From contig SPDT01000007.1 of assembly GCA_008477525.1 (NCBI GenBank), positions 3,658,001 to 3,722,000 of the forward strand: 64,000 nucleotides of DNA, in the 5' to 3' direction. Below the pieces are notes generated by a model. That model made no database searches. It was not told where the DNA came from and was given only the letters and a program-made list of their open reading frames with translations. This stretch comes from Hypomyces perniciosus. Its lineage: Eukaryota > Ascomycota > Sordariomycetes > Hypocreales > Hypocreaceae. Shown here piece after piece: positions 1 to 9,418 of this stretch. Position 1 is the stretch's first letter; each line of letters starts with the position of its first letter. A program made the translations under genes and the position numbers.

Positions 1-397
1 AAGCGGCTGCTTTCGCCGAAAGATAACGCGCTGGGAGAGAAATATTTGGCGATATACCAACCTCCCAAGAAGTCCCTCATATCGCCAATTGCGTGATGCA
101 ATATCACATTCAGAAAAGGAACTAAGCTTCGCGAGTCGTAATCAAAACTCAGGCCCAAACACAGCAAGGGCTTCACCCGCGACATGCTTTCAATGGGTTT
201 CTTTGTCGGGAATACAACTGGCTGGAAAATAACTGATCGTTGGTACTGAAGCTGCATCGTTCCAGTATGCTAAAGTGACAATGTTGAACCATGCCCGAGT
301 TGGAAGGGATTAACGCCATCGATGGTATCGCACGAACTATGGTCGGAAGCCACGGAGTTCACGAATCCAGCTGTTGGTATCTGGACTTTCTCACAAC
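1..397. other. 3' flank of the RTC3-like gene, no gene seen
   Basis: This stretch lies downstream of the stop codon of the minus-strand RTC3-like gene and presumably holds its 3' UTR. I see no coherent reading frame, repeat or RNA gene in it. The open frame on the plus strand starting at 291 runs across two introns and coding exons of the minus gene and is a shadow. Confidence 0.5.
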
Positions 398-1011
398 TCA
401 GTGGGTAACCATGGTTCCCCTCGAGTCATTCTTTGTTCCCTGGCGCCCTGGCATCTGTTGGGCAAAGGTGTTAGTGTTGAGCTCTTGCAGGGAGAGGAGG
501 GGGAATAGAGAAAACCGACCTCGGATTGCTGGATGGAGCCCTTCTCCAAGATCTGCTTGATGACATCCTCATTTACATGAGTGCCGAACTCGTTGATCAG
601 TGTTGCCTGGGAGGCCGCATTATATGCGCCCCAGGCGCCTTGCCTGCATTAAAATTCAGTTAGATATCGTCCGTGGAGCTTCGTTCACTGCCGCTGCTAC
701 GATCGGTGGTAAATGCAAGCGATCCACTCTCTCGGTTGCGACCCACGTTTTAGTTAGGGCCAGCTAGCTGCCGGCCCGCCCCAAAGCGATAGTGCTTTGT
801 AGAAATGATACACCGAATGGGTCAATAGAAGCGAGGTAGTTGCTTACCTATGTGTGGCAAATATCTTGAACGATGACAGGAAGTACATCAATGGAATGCT
901 CTTGTCAACTTGCCACTTCTTATAAGTGCTGACATTATCCACGAAGACAAGGAACTCGTCCCCTTGTCCCTTGTAGTGGACCTTGTTCTGAGTAGTTTCG
1001 CCTCGAGTCAT
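398..1011 (-). CDS. RTC3: RTC3-like SBDS-domain protein, three exons
   Basis: Small protein of the SBDS N-terminal (FYSH) fold, the family of yeast Rtc3/YHR087W, linked in yeast to RNA metabolism and stress. I read exons 1011-848, 643-520 and 454-398 with two introns. Intron 1 is 204 nt (GTAAGC...TGCAG). Intron 2 is 65 nt (GTCGGT...AACAG), with a weak donor. The exons sum to 345 nt, giving 114 residues plus TGA, close to the roughly 111 residues of the yeast protein. The start gives MTRGETTQNKVHYKG, the middle FLVFVDN...KKW...IPL...FKIFATH, and exon 2 carries EFGTHVNEDVIKQILEKG, the expected order of conserved blocks. The short third exon (MPGRQGTKNDSRG) matches the Gly/Ser-rich tail of fungal homologues as I remember them. 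No in-frame stops or RIP signature are seen, unlike most of the window. Intron 2 is the least certain part of the model. Confidence 0.85.
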
Positions 1012-1348
1012 TGTGGCTGATCTGCTGATCTGATTATTCTTGTTTGGAGAAGGGAGTTTAATAAGGAGGAGGAGTATATGTGTGGCAGAAAGCTGATTTC
1101 GCGTGCCCTGGTTTAGTAGGGATGCCTTGCGTCAAGCAAAACCACCAAGAAATAAAGGCAGTCCAGAGTGATGATTCGAGTTCTTGAAGGATGTATTCCG
1201 CCTTATCGGAACCTGGACAGTAGGAGAATGCTGAGATGATGGATGGATGACACCATGCACGCTCAACCCCTCCCGACACATCCTGGGTCGCCTAGTCTCC
1301 CACGTTTGATGCAAGCAAACAACCCCCCCTCCCCATCCCTTTCGCCTG
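1012..1348 (-). promoter_or_regulatory. Upstream region of the RTC3-like gene
   Basis: Non-coding stretch upstream of the RTC3-like start codon. It holds a C-rich tract on the plus strand (G-rich on the gene's strand) with CCCCT at 1267-1271 and 1326-1330. This is the reverse complement of the AGGGG stress-response core bound by Msn2/4-type factors in yeast. A stress-responsive promoter would suit an RTC3 homologue, but that is inference from a very short motif. Two overlapping minus-strand open frames here (about 1058-1389) have no recognisable content. Confidence 0.3.
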
Positions 1349-2183
1349 TGGCCATGCTCGCCCGTTAGACATGTCAGCCTAAGAAGCAATGCCCGTTCAT
1401 AAATCGATGACGCAATTGGCTTCAGGATTGAACAACCTCAGGATTATTTGCTCCGGTCGACCACTCTCTCAAATATACCGATCGCAAGGGACTTACTCCG
1501 TAGATGGCCTGATTCTGAAGCTGCTTATTGCGCCACCGCTATGGCATAAGTGTATGCCTACTATGTTGCACAGTGATTTGATAATCTCAGTTATGCATTA
1601 CGAACAACTTGAGATCCCTAAAGGGTGAGATCATGAATTGAACAACCGGATAAATAACTGGGAGATGTCTAAATCAACATAACGATAATTCGAGGTACTC
1701 GATACACAAAACTTAATATGGTCTTCAGCCATCGCGCACATAGAGCTCCCTGAAAATTTCCCAGTCCCTTAAGATATGTAAGTGGCTTCAGCTGGAGAAT
1801 TTAAAAAAAAAACTGTTTTAGTTTGAACCAATAATCACCCTCCTCCTCTTGTAGTCAATATGTGTTCGTTGGTGATGTATCCCGAGCAATACAGTTCGTT
1901 CATCAGTTCGGTTCAGTACCTCCGTAATCAAACTCCATATCTGGAAAGAATGCTGTAGCTCTCTAGCCCCGTTATTCGTGCGCTGGGCACTACCCAAGAC
2001 CACGGACTGGCTAGTAGCTACCAATAGTACTATTCATCCATCTGCCTAACCTAAGCATTGCAAAGCGGTCTAGGTTCTGGCAATTAGATGGCTCCAGGTG
2101 TGATATTATTGATCTCTTTTATACTGCCGGAACCGCAATTCTCGCTAAAGTTAACCCGGACGGGACACTGTCCTCCATCTCCA
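1349..2183. repeat. Dispersed repeat unit, copy 1 (less mutated)
   Basis: This unit aligns by eye with 37609-37831, then 57688-57942, then 63848-64000, where it is cut by a large LTR element and by LINE C. Anchors: 'aatcgatgacgcaattggct' at 1402 and again near 37661; the stretch near 1946-1995 matches 57869-57920; 'gatattattgatctctttta' near 2101 matches near 63918. Differences are mainly C/T and G/A, with copy 1 keeping the C/G states, so copy 2 is the RIP-altered one. Copy 1 has about 180 bp (roughly 1512-1692) absent from copy 2. Minus-strand frames such as 1818-2024 exist but resemble no family I know. Function unknown. Confidence 0.75.
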
Positions 2184-3384
2184 CGGAGTCATTAACTGCG
2201 CCGCAGCCGGTGACTCTTAGCTTCATATCTGCAAGCCCGCAGGAACGTTTGGAATACCCACAAATAAAGCTGTTGTATGGCGTCATGCCCATCTACCGTT
2301 TAAGAGGCCCAACCATGTACAGGACCGTCTTCTGGGCCGTTTTAAAACCTAGCTTTGGGCTTGAATGGAGATTTCTGCACCAACACATCCTTCCCTTCAT
2401 CCGAGGGGCAGTCTCACGCGTATAGTCACGGTAAGGGGACAGTCGACTTGGTTCTCATGTAGTTGATTCCTCAGGACGGGGCCCATGGTCGATGGCGAAG
2501 CAAATCTTGTCCATGCGATACGAAACATAGTGGGCTGATGCAGCGTTTGTAACGATTGCGGGGGTGGCTTTGACTTTGTATAGCAATAACTGTTAGATAC
2601 AGAAGTGGTATCAGAGCAGGATTAGTGGGTGGTGCTTCCTAAGTGGATTAGCCCCAAGGTAAATTGGTCCATGAATATATACTGTATAATGTTACCTGCC
2701 TGCTCTTCTATATGTTTTGATCATCCCCTCTTCTTCCCTTCCACATCAGCTTATTTCCATCTCTGCTTTCCATCAACATTCCTGTTCCAGCTGCATCGCA
2801 ACTATCGGACTTCCGCTACGTTCATTAATTGAAACCTTTGATACGGAATGGCCATAGATTGGAAACTGATGGCTCGAGCGTGGGCAAGTCGAACTGGCTT
2901 AGGAAGCTTCACCACTCGTGGTCTGCCTCACTTATATCGAGCGGCCTATTATATACGCAGTTTTTTAGAGTCCCTAGTGATTCGAGTGCCCTCGATTCAT
3001 CTTCTTGACGGTACCTATGGTCGCGTAATATAGACCACCGCAGCGACGATTTCTTAGCTGGAGTTAGCGTTAAAGACAAAACACTGTGAACTGTGTGACC
3101 TAGAATTTCCAACAGCTAAAGCGCTTTAACAGCATATCAGAGATTTAAGCCGATATACCTACTATTATTTACAATGTAAGATATCTTTCAATTCAGATAA
3201 AGCTCTTTAGCAGCATATTCACGAATCTGCAAGGCATAATATATACGGCTAATGTAATTATAGACTAGATTTTGGCTTTTTAAAAAAGCTTAAGAAATAT
3301 AATAAAAAGGTTTATTAAAGGAGAGGCACTCCTCTTAAGTAATTCTTTCTATCCTTTTGAAGTTGCTGTAAAGATCTAAAGCTT
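2184..3384. other. Unassigned stretch with a tRNA-Met-type primer-binding-site match
   Basis: No recognisable gene. Short open frames (2210-2425, 2629-2832, 2848-3033, 2909-3112) show no family resemblance. At 2606-2618 the sequence TGGTATCAGAGCA equals the core of the initiator-Met primer-binding site common in LTR retrotransposons. It is preceded at 2593-2600 by TTAGATACA-like sequence that could be an LTR end. No matching second LTR or pol follows, so at most it is a relic. Base composition turns TA-rich after about 3120, entering RIP-altered DNA. Confidence 0.3.
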
Positions 3385-4110
3385 TTAGCCAAGCAAGAAT
3401 GTATAGTCGAATTTACTGTAAAGGGCTGTAATATCTTTTATACTAGCTTAACAGGCTGCGGCAAATCTACTATATTGCATAGTATTAGAAGATATCTTTT
3501 AGATTTAGGGAAACAGGTCTATGTTATGGCACCAACAGGCAGAGTCGCTATAGCCAATGGCGGTACAACAACCTGGACTTTTGTGCAATGGTGCCTAGGG
3601 CATTGTCACTGGGTTTGAACTATACAATAGTTTCGGGCTTCCCCGCAAAGTCACCTTAAAGGATCTCCCAATTTACTGGCAAGACTTATCTAGATTGCTT
3701 GAGGAAGTATAAATTAGAGAATATGCTGAGATATGTATAGAGAGACGCGGCTGGCCTATTATGCAGTCTATAACAGTATTAAGCGTATAATCTACCTGGA
3801 TTGCCATATACTACTATTTAGGGATAAAAGGCTATACTTAGTAATAGCTTAAACCTAGGTTCCACTTGCACTAAGTTAGGCATTTAATATCTACAAATCC
3901 CAGGGAATAATATTAAATAGAGTGATTGTTAATCTAATACAGGTATTCGAAGATAGCCAAGTTTATATAGCCTTATCGTAAGCAAGGTCGCTAGAGGGCT
4001 TAAGAGTAAAGGGTAATCTAACTCAGCTAGGTTATTTTTGGGGGAATAAGCAGGTTATTGCATTTTTAAAGGAGAAGTTTAGCGAGCGCATAGAGGTTAT
4101 TAAAGAATAA
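3385..4110 (+). pseudogene. PIF1-like DNA helicase remnant, internally deleted
   Basis: Superfamily 1B helicases of the PIF1 type unwind DNA 5' to 3' and are widespread in fungal genomes, free-standing or in mobile elements. Here the plus strand encodes the Walker A block LTGCGKSTILHS (about 3450-3485), then the motif Ia block VMAPTGRVAIANGGTTTW (about 3524-3577). It resumes with the C-terminal block NIYKSQGIILNRVIVNL (about 3885-3935) and IALS*ARSLEGLRVKGN (about 3968-4018), the family motif VI, with Gln or Arg turned into a stop. The central motifs II to IV (Walker B and the glutamine motif) are not readable between 3600 and 3860 and the distance is too short for them, so the middle is deleted or scrambled. 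Frame changes and TAA/TAG stops make it non-functional. The host gene or element is unknown. Confidence 0.75.
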
Positions 4111-4551
4111 CTAAACCATTAATATAAAATATACAATATTATAGTATTTATAACAGAAAGCTAATACTTGATATCTATGCTTTCTATAACTCGTTTCGCT
4201 CCAGGATACTTGCAATCGTCAGACAGCAATCATAAGAAAAGGGTATCAGAGTTTTATTTCTTAAGGTTAACTGAAGATCCGGGCTCGATATCGCCTTAAA
4301 CTGTAGTTTAAAATAAACCAGGTATTGCGGGCCGTATGGAAGACAGCTGAATCATGCCTCGGATTGCGGTGACCTATCCGCTCTCTATATCTTCCACTAT
4401 CGACGCGCCGATAGTGCAATAGAGCATATTACCCTGGGTTTGACGGCGTTGTAGTTGATAAATGGAAGTGTTTGTATATTGCTCGGCTGACTATTAGGCG
4501 AAGTTCGTGCATTATTAGCGCATGAAGTCCAAGCTGCTTTAAGGTAGGGGC
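4111..4551. other. Unassigned TA-rich to mixed-composition stretch
   Basis: I see no gene, RNA or repeat that I can support. Composition shifts from TA-rich (helicase remnant side) to more balanced after about 4190, suggesting a junction between RIP-altered and unaltered DNA near there. Confidence 0.3.
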
Positions 4552-4737
4552 CTAGTTTCCAGTTGTTCCCGAACCTGACAAAGTTCCTCCTTGGTATCTC
4601 AGAGCTCTCGTTATGTCTCTTCCACTTATATATATAGTTCTTGGATCTTCTAGTTTACTAATTGTACTGCTTTGCTCGATAACCTTTTCTTTCAGTTCTC
4701 TTATCTCGTCACTAGACTTATTTAATAACTCTAACAC
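4552..4737 (-). other. Short coiled-coil-like open frame, unrecognised
   Basis: A 61-codon minus-strand frame begins MLELLNKSSDEIRELKEKV and continues with a heptad-like pattern (I-x-x-L-K-x-K-V-x-x-Q-S-x-x-I-x-x-L) over residues 8-30. It lies just downstream, in the transcription sense, of the LINE RNase H fragment. It could be the tail of an adjacent broken gene rather than part of the LINE. No family is recognised and it may be chance. Confidence 0.25.
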
Positions 4738-4789
4738 CCCACCTTGTCTATATCGCTATTGTTGCGAGTCTGCCTGCCCTCCCCGGTTC

Positions 4790-5960
4790 ATTTAACTTCC
4801 TGTTGTTTGCGGGCTCGGCGCTTAATGGCTGTAAGTGTGGGAGTTCGGTCGTCCGGTTCTGGAAGGGCTGCTTTAAGTTTGGCTTGTTTATCAGCTGCTT
4901 CGTTCCCTGGGATGCCTAAGTGGCTAGGGCATTAGCAGAGCTGTATTTTTTATGGTTAGGCTAGTTTTTAAAAGGCTAATACAATAGCGGGTAAGGACTT
5001 TAAAGGAACTCCCTGTAAGCTAGATAGAGTAGAAGTATTATTAATACAGACCATAATCTTAATTGATAGCCTAAAACGAATAACTGCGCAGAGGCTTTCT
5101 AGAGTGCTATGCAGCTTACTGTTATATACCTCTGCTAGCCTTAATCGGCTATACCTAGTAATTTTCAGCACGCGATTATAGTATATAGTATATCCCTACC
5201 CTCTAGCGCTATTAAAGAGCTATAAGCCGTTAGAGTAGACTATAGTCTAGTAGTCTATAGCGTTCACCTAGCTGAGGAATTCTTTTACTGCCTCTTATTT
5301 GCTAGGTGGTGTAACGGGTGTAGCCTAACTGGAAAGCACGCAGTTAGGGCACCTCTGTATTGTCTATCTATAGCTGAAGGAAGGAAGCTCTATACTAGCT
5401 ATGTATGCGTTATATAGTTGTGCGTATAGGGTTGTGGCCGAGGTGGTTTCCTAATTAGGTAAGCGGTCTAGTATTGGTCGTATTTCCGGATTCGGCGTAG
5501 TCGTGATTCCGGGAGACATGGCCTAGCCTGTGACAGGTGGCTGCTTTAAGCTATTGGATATATTCCAGATTAAAAGGCTAGGCCTAGTATAGTGTGTTCG
5601 GCAGATACTTGCAGTCCGCTAATAGCGGGACTAGTAGGTTAATTGGGCTTGGTCTCGCCTGGGTTTGCCTTTATACTTAAGAATCCATAGCGCCTTTATA
5701 GTGGCGGGCGAGCACGATATAGTGGGCCATCGGGTATCAGGGTCAATTTCGTGCCCTGCTTTCCTTACTGCCTATAGGCGTTTCTCTTTTAAGCCTTAAA
5801 GCCAGGCTGAGAAGCGTAGTTGCTATGTTTTGAGTTCGCTGGGCGGCATACCCCTTTCGCGGTAGAGGGCATTCCGTAGCGTCGTTCTCGAAGTTAGAAG
5901 GATGGCCCTGACAGCTTGTAAGAGCGATTACTGTTGCTGGTAAAGGATGAGATGGATCTC
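4790..5960 (-). pseudogene. LINE fragment: RT-RNase H linker and RNase H domain
   Basis: Truncated remnant of a Tad/I-type non-LTR retrotransposon on the minus strand. From high to low coordinate it reads as a linker block ALYRERGMPPSELKT (about 5880-5830), then RNase H. The RNase H holds an AEVYNSKLHSTLESL block, MVCINNTSTLSSLQG (the D-N-T active-site strand with D changed to N) near 5060-5015, and LGIPGNEAADKQAKL near 4925-4880. That last block is the classic G-I-x-G-N-E-x-A-D motif ending RNase H domains of fungal LINEs. Stops and frame changes interrupt it, and no 3' tail or target duplication was found. Its sequence is clearly different from LINE copies A, B and C here, so it represents another family. 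Confidence 0.75.
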
Positions 5961-6319
5961 GGTTCGCATAAATTTTCCAGCCCTCTTTATTGATGGAGCT
6001 GGATGGCCTGGAAACAGCAAGGTGGGTTCCATGTAACCTAAGGCAGTCGGAAGGGCTGCCTCTAGCAGTCCGTCGTAGCTGTTTGTTAGGCTTAGTAGGT
6101 GCAAGGCTAGAGCACTAGCCTTGATAGCCGGACTTATCTACATGAACTTTAGATTTGAGCCCGCGGTCGAACCAAGGGCCCAAGCCGACAATTACCTGCT
6201 CGGGGCATTGCTTACTTACTCTGCCTTAGTATTTAAGCTTTTTTCTGCCAATCTTCAATATTACTTAACCCGTTGTCCCGCAATGCCTTGTGCACATGCA
6301 GTGACCCTAGGTGCCTCAA
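5961..6319. other. Unassigned stretch; possible 5' continuation of the LINE fragment
   Basis: Possibly more RT-domain sequence of the minus-strand LINE fragment, but no conserved RT motif could be read. The plus open frame 6121-6336 shows no recognisable content. Confidence 0.25.
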
Positions 6320-6452
6320 CGAGGGTATACGCGTAGACGCTGAGTAATATTAAGTAGTCCCCGAAGACAGGTCATGCGAGTGAAGGAAAAACCGCAGCGC
6401 ACTAACAAACAAACACCTCACATATGTGTGGATTTGTTAGTATGCAGTGTTT
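6320..6452. repeat. Short dispersed repeat with internal hairpin, copy 1
   Basis: About 130 bp aligning with 30695-30812: shared blocks include 'acgcgtagacgctg' versus 'acgcgttaacgctg', 'aaggaaaaaccgcag' versus 'aaggaaacagcag', and 'tcacatatg'. Inside, ACTAACAAA (6401-6409) and TTTGTTAGT (6433-6441) form a 9-bp inverted repeat around CACATATGTG. It could be a miniature element or a structured remnant. No target duplication was identified. Confidence 0.5.
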
Positions 6453-6749
6453 ACTTTCAATCTCTTGGTGATGTACCTAGGTGGGAGTTCCTGGCGATGA
6501 AGGCTATTAGAAGATAAAAAGTAGGACGATGTTCTGGGACAATGATTAGCGAAGGCTGAACCTGCGATGATGTCTGTAAGTATTCGTAAGATTGGTATGG
6601 TGGTGGCTTGACCCGGAAAAACCCATCACCGACACCAATCCCATTTCCAGACCCTAAAGCAGCTCAAACAACACCAGCACTTTCAACACTCATCCCGACG
6701 CGGTAATGACCAACAATGGATGGTCATGGCCATCTTGGGCTTTCACCCC
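6453..6749. other. Upstream flank of the F-box-like pseudogene
   Basis: No gene seen. It is presumably the former promoter region of the plus-strand pseudogene that follows. Confidence 0.3.
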
Positions 6750-8748
6750 AATGTGGGATCTGCGCAGATACAATATTGAGGCATGAACGGGTGATAGCAA
6801 GTATGAGAATCTCTTAGCCTTAACTGCTCTTTATTTCACGATGTCGTTCCTCAGCTCCTTTATTAACATCGTTCTGCAGTCTTCAGCAACAATAATTCGA
6901 CTTCCTACGGTCGCACCCGGCCATTTCCTTTCCCACAACCAGGCCATACCATTACGAGGGTCGATGATTTTCTACTCTGCCGTTACCCAGACTGCAAGAA
7001 GTGCGCCGCATCGCCCGAATTCGCTCCGATACACTATGACTGCTATAGGATTTTCAGAAAGGAATGTGCTATCAAAGGCGCTGATGCCTTATGCCGGCTC
7101 TGGGTATTGGCTGCGTGGAGAAACCCTTGGCGAGGAGCGCAGCCTATTTATCTATCTAGTAAGGCGTTTGATACGGATACACTTCGAACAACAGCCGAAC
7201 TATTCAGATTACCACAGCTATACAAGTTGCCAGTAGAGCTGCTTCAGATGATTCAAGGCTACTCTAGACATTCCCTGTTTTAGAGGTGTATGTCGGCGCT
7301 TCGATTGGCAGACTATGTGTCGAGTACAAAACCACAGTCGTTCCAAACTGTTCGACTGAGTGAAATTCTCTCTTGGGAGCGCAACGGTAAGCTAGAGTAT
7401 GCCGAATCCCTGTCGCTGTCTCTGGCGATACGAGTAACCATCGATTCCAACGGGATTAGCAAATTGGAACGCCTTGCTCGCATTCCCCAATATTCAGGAG
7501 AGTACTCTCGCTCTAACCAGTCCGCCTTCATCGTCGAGCATGGGACGTCGATCTCTGGAGTAATAGCGCAGCTTCAGGTATGTATTAGTTGCCAGTCCCT
7601 CCCAAATATATTGTGTAATCTCATTTGTCTTCAAGGACGGTCTCCTGCGTCTCCAATTACCCCCTGAACGGCGGACACTACCTATATGGAACACTCCAGC
7701 CCCGCCTAGGTTGCTCTCTTGCAAAGCTTTTCCTGCAGAGGCCTCTTCTTGGCAGCGTTTCTCTGCTATTGAAATGGATAAGATAAGAGGCATTACCTTC
7801 TTTTACTCCACAGGCCAGCTCTTCGGCATTCATATTCACCACTCGGAAGAATCATCTGCTTTATCGACATACGAACGTGTCAGGTAACAAGGACCCTTGT
7901 TGTCGGATAAAGTGTGGGTTAAGAGGTAAGAGGTGGAGACTCTGTTAATTGGGATAATGGGAAGAAGGAATATAATGACGCGAAGGAGAGGAACGCGACG
8001 CGTTCCCTAGGCATTATAAAACTGGCTGGCTAAGGAACTATTGGAAAGTAACGCAGAACACACATGCACAGAGAGACCAATTGAGATGGATTACAGGTGG
8101 CATCAACCCCTATTTCGTATTGTGACTGTTGACTATGATACACGTTACGTGACAGAACGTTTCTCAAATAGACGTCGGCGAGGCATTGTGTGGATCTATT
8201 TACCTATCTTGAAAGGTGATCGGTTGCTTATTCTAGGTGTTCGTGAAAAACCCCACCAGAGCTTTAATATGCTCGCTCGGATGGAGAAAATTGGCGAGGT
8301 CATTATTGGACAATACGGGACAGGTAGCTTCAAGAACAGGTGTTTGGGCAGAGCTGCGCCTGTGACCTTAATTTACGGCGAGCCGAGGGAGGGCCTTCCA
8401 ATCCCGTTCTTCGGCGCTTACTGCAGACTGCCCTCGGATCCAGGCCTTCCAAAGCGATTTCCCCCGGAAATGCATGGTCCTAACTCGATTAGTGATGATT
8501 CCTACCTCTCATAGGCGCCCTTAGCCGGCGTTTCGTCCACTCTTGTCGTCTATGATCAGAGCACCGGCTTTTGTAGAGGTATCTTGTTCCAATATCGCAA
8601 CGGGGGGTCTCGGACTGTTGGATAATGTCGACTGCATGTGGATCGAGCAGAGAGCGTTGTTGGACCGCGCGAACTTTGTTTCCGAGCCGAATCATATCTC
8701 TCACGTTGGAATCTATCAATCACAGATCAACAGTATGAGGGCACATAG
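6750..8748 (+). pseudogene. Fungal zinc-binding/F-box-like protein pseudogene
   Basis: A member of a large, unnamed Eurotiales family that I recognise by pattern. A Cys-rich head has CGICADTIL (about 6752) and, in another frame, CRYPDCKKC...HYDC (from about 6975). An F-box-like helix LPVELLQMIQGYSRHSLF follows near 7229-7280, then the conserved blocks RVTIDSNGISKLERL, PIWNTPAPP, GITFFYSTGQLFGIHIH, RGIVWIYLPI and CRGILFQYRNGG. Intron 1 (7578-7635, 58 nt) joins in frame. A second GT-AG interval (7884-8171, 288 nt) also joins exactly, giving VRRRRGIVWIYLPI, but is unusually long. Damage: a stop at 7281-7283 where the family has Trp, a frame change near 6900-6960, a frameshift at about 8512, and a TAA near 8622. 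Molecular function unknown; F-box proteins usually recruit substrates to SCF ubiquitin ligases. Confidence 0.8.
7990..8006. repeat. Perfect 8-bp palindromic hairpin
   Basis: GGAACGCG-A-CGCGTTCC, inside the 288-nt intron-like interval of the F-box-like pseudogene. Unusually CpG-rich compared with its surroundings. Confidence 0.6.
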
Positions 8749-9197
8749 ATAACTCAAAAATAATAGAATTCGACACTCTTGCTGATCTCAAGTTAGGTGG
8801 GAAAAGCTGCTACTTAAATACATAAAATCTAGCGAATAAAATCATAGAAATGAGTGTTAATTCCGGATCCGGTTGTTGACTGATGATGCGACGGATCCGG
8901 CCATAAATCCATTCCTGTCATTGACACTCCTGCTTCCGCTACGTAACATCTTTGTCGAGCTCAGGCATTAACCTTTTCTCATCATCTCCGCTGTGCCATT
9001 TCCATCAATATTTTTCGCTAGATATACAGCAGCCGCTGAAGTTATGGGGAAACGCTAAGAGAAAAAATTTCAAGAATGTTGAGAAGATTTTTTGTGGTGG
9101 TGAAGCATCGGCATCTTCACTTCCGACCAGGACGCTGTCTACGGGTACTTTAAATAGCAGCGTTATAGCTTCGAAGCTCTTCCCAGTATCCAACCTG
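8749..9197. other. Flank between the F-box-like pseudogene and the ORF interrupted by LINE A
   Basis: Open frames exist on both strands (plus 8952-9473; minus 9005-9325). The plus frame runs straight into the LINE A tail, so its end is artificial. The minus frame may be the frameshifted 3' part of the interrupted ORF. No domain recognised. Confidence 0.3.
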
Positions 9198-9405
9198 CTA
9201 AGCCTTAAGATAGATATGATGTATAGACAGCCCGAATACTTCGCCCAGTCCAACGAAGCTATAAAATGCCCCTTTAAGCTCGCCTGCCAACCAGCCCAAG
9301 ACCGCTCTATCAAGCGCCGAGCCACAGAAGGGAACTACGACAGATCTCCAACAGATTTCGAGTGCCATGGAAACACATGTTCCATCTGTCCCACACATCG
9401 CCGAT

Positions 9406-9418
9406 CCTCTTGCCGAGG
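9406..9418. repeat. Target-site duplication of LINE A, left copy
   Basis: CCTCTTGCCGAGG, identical to 15320-15332. The match can be extended by a T on each side (15 bp). It directly abuts the (TTTG)n tail of the minus-oriented LINE. Confidence 0.9.

Noticed and set aside
1389..1628. Plus-strand frame of 79 codons in repeat-unit copy 1
   Set aside because: It is not conserved in copy 2 (indel and stops), and no family is recognised.
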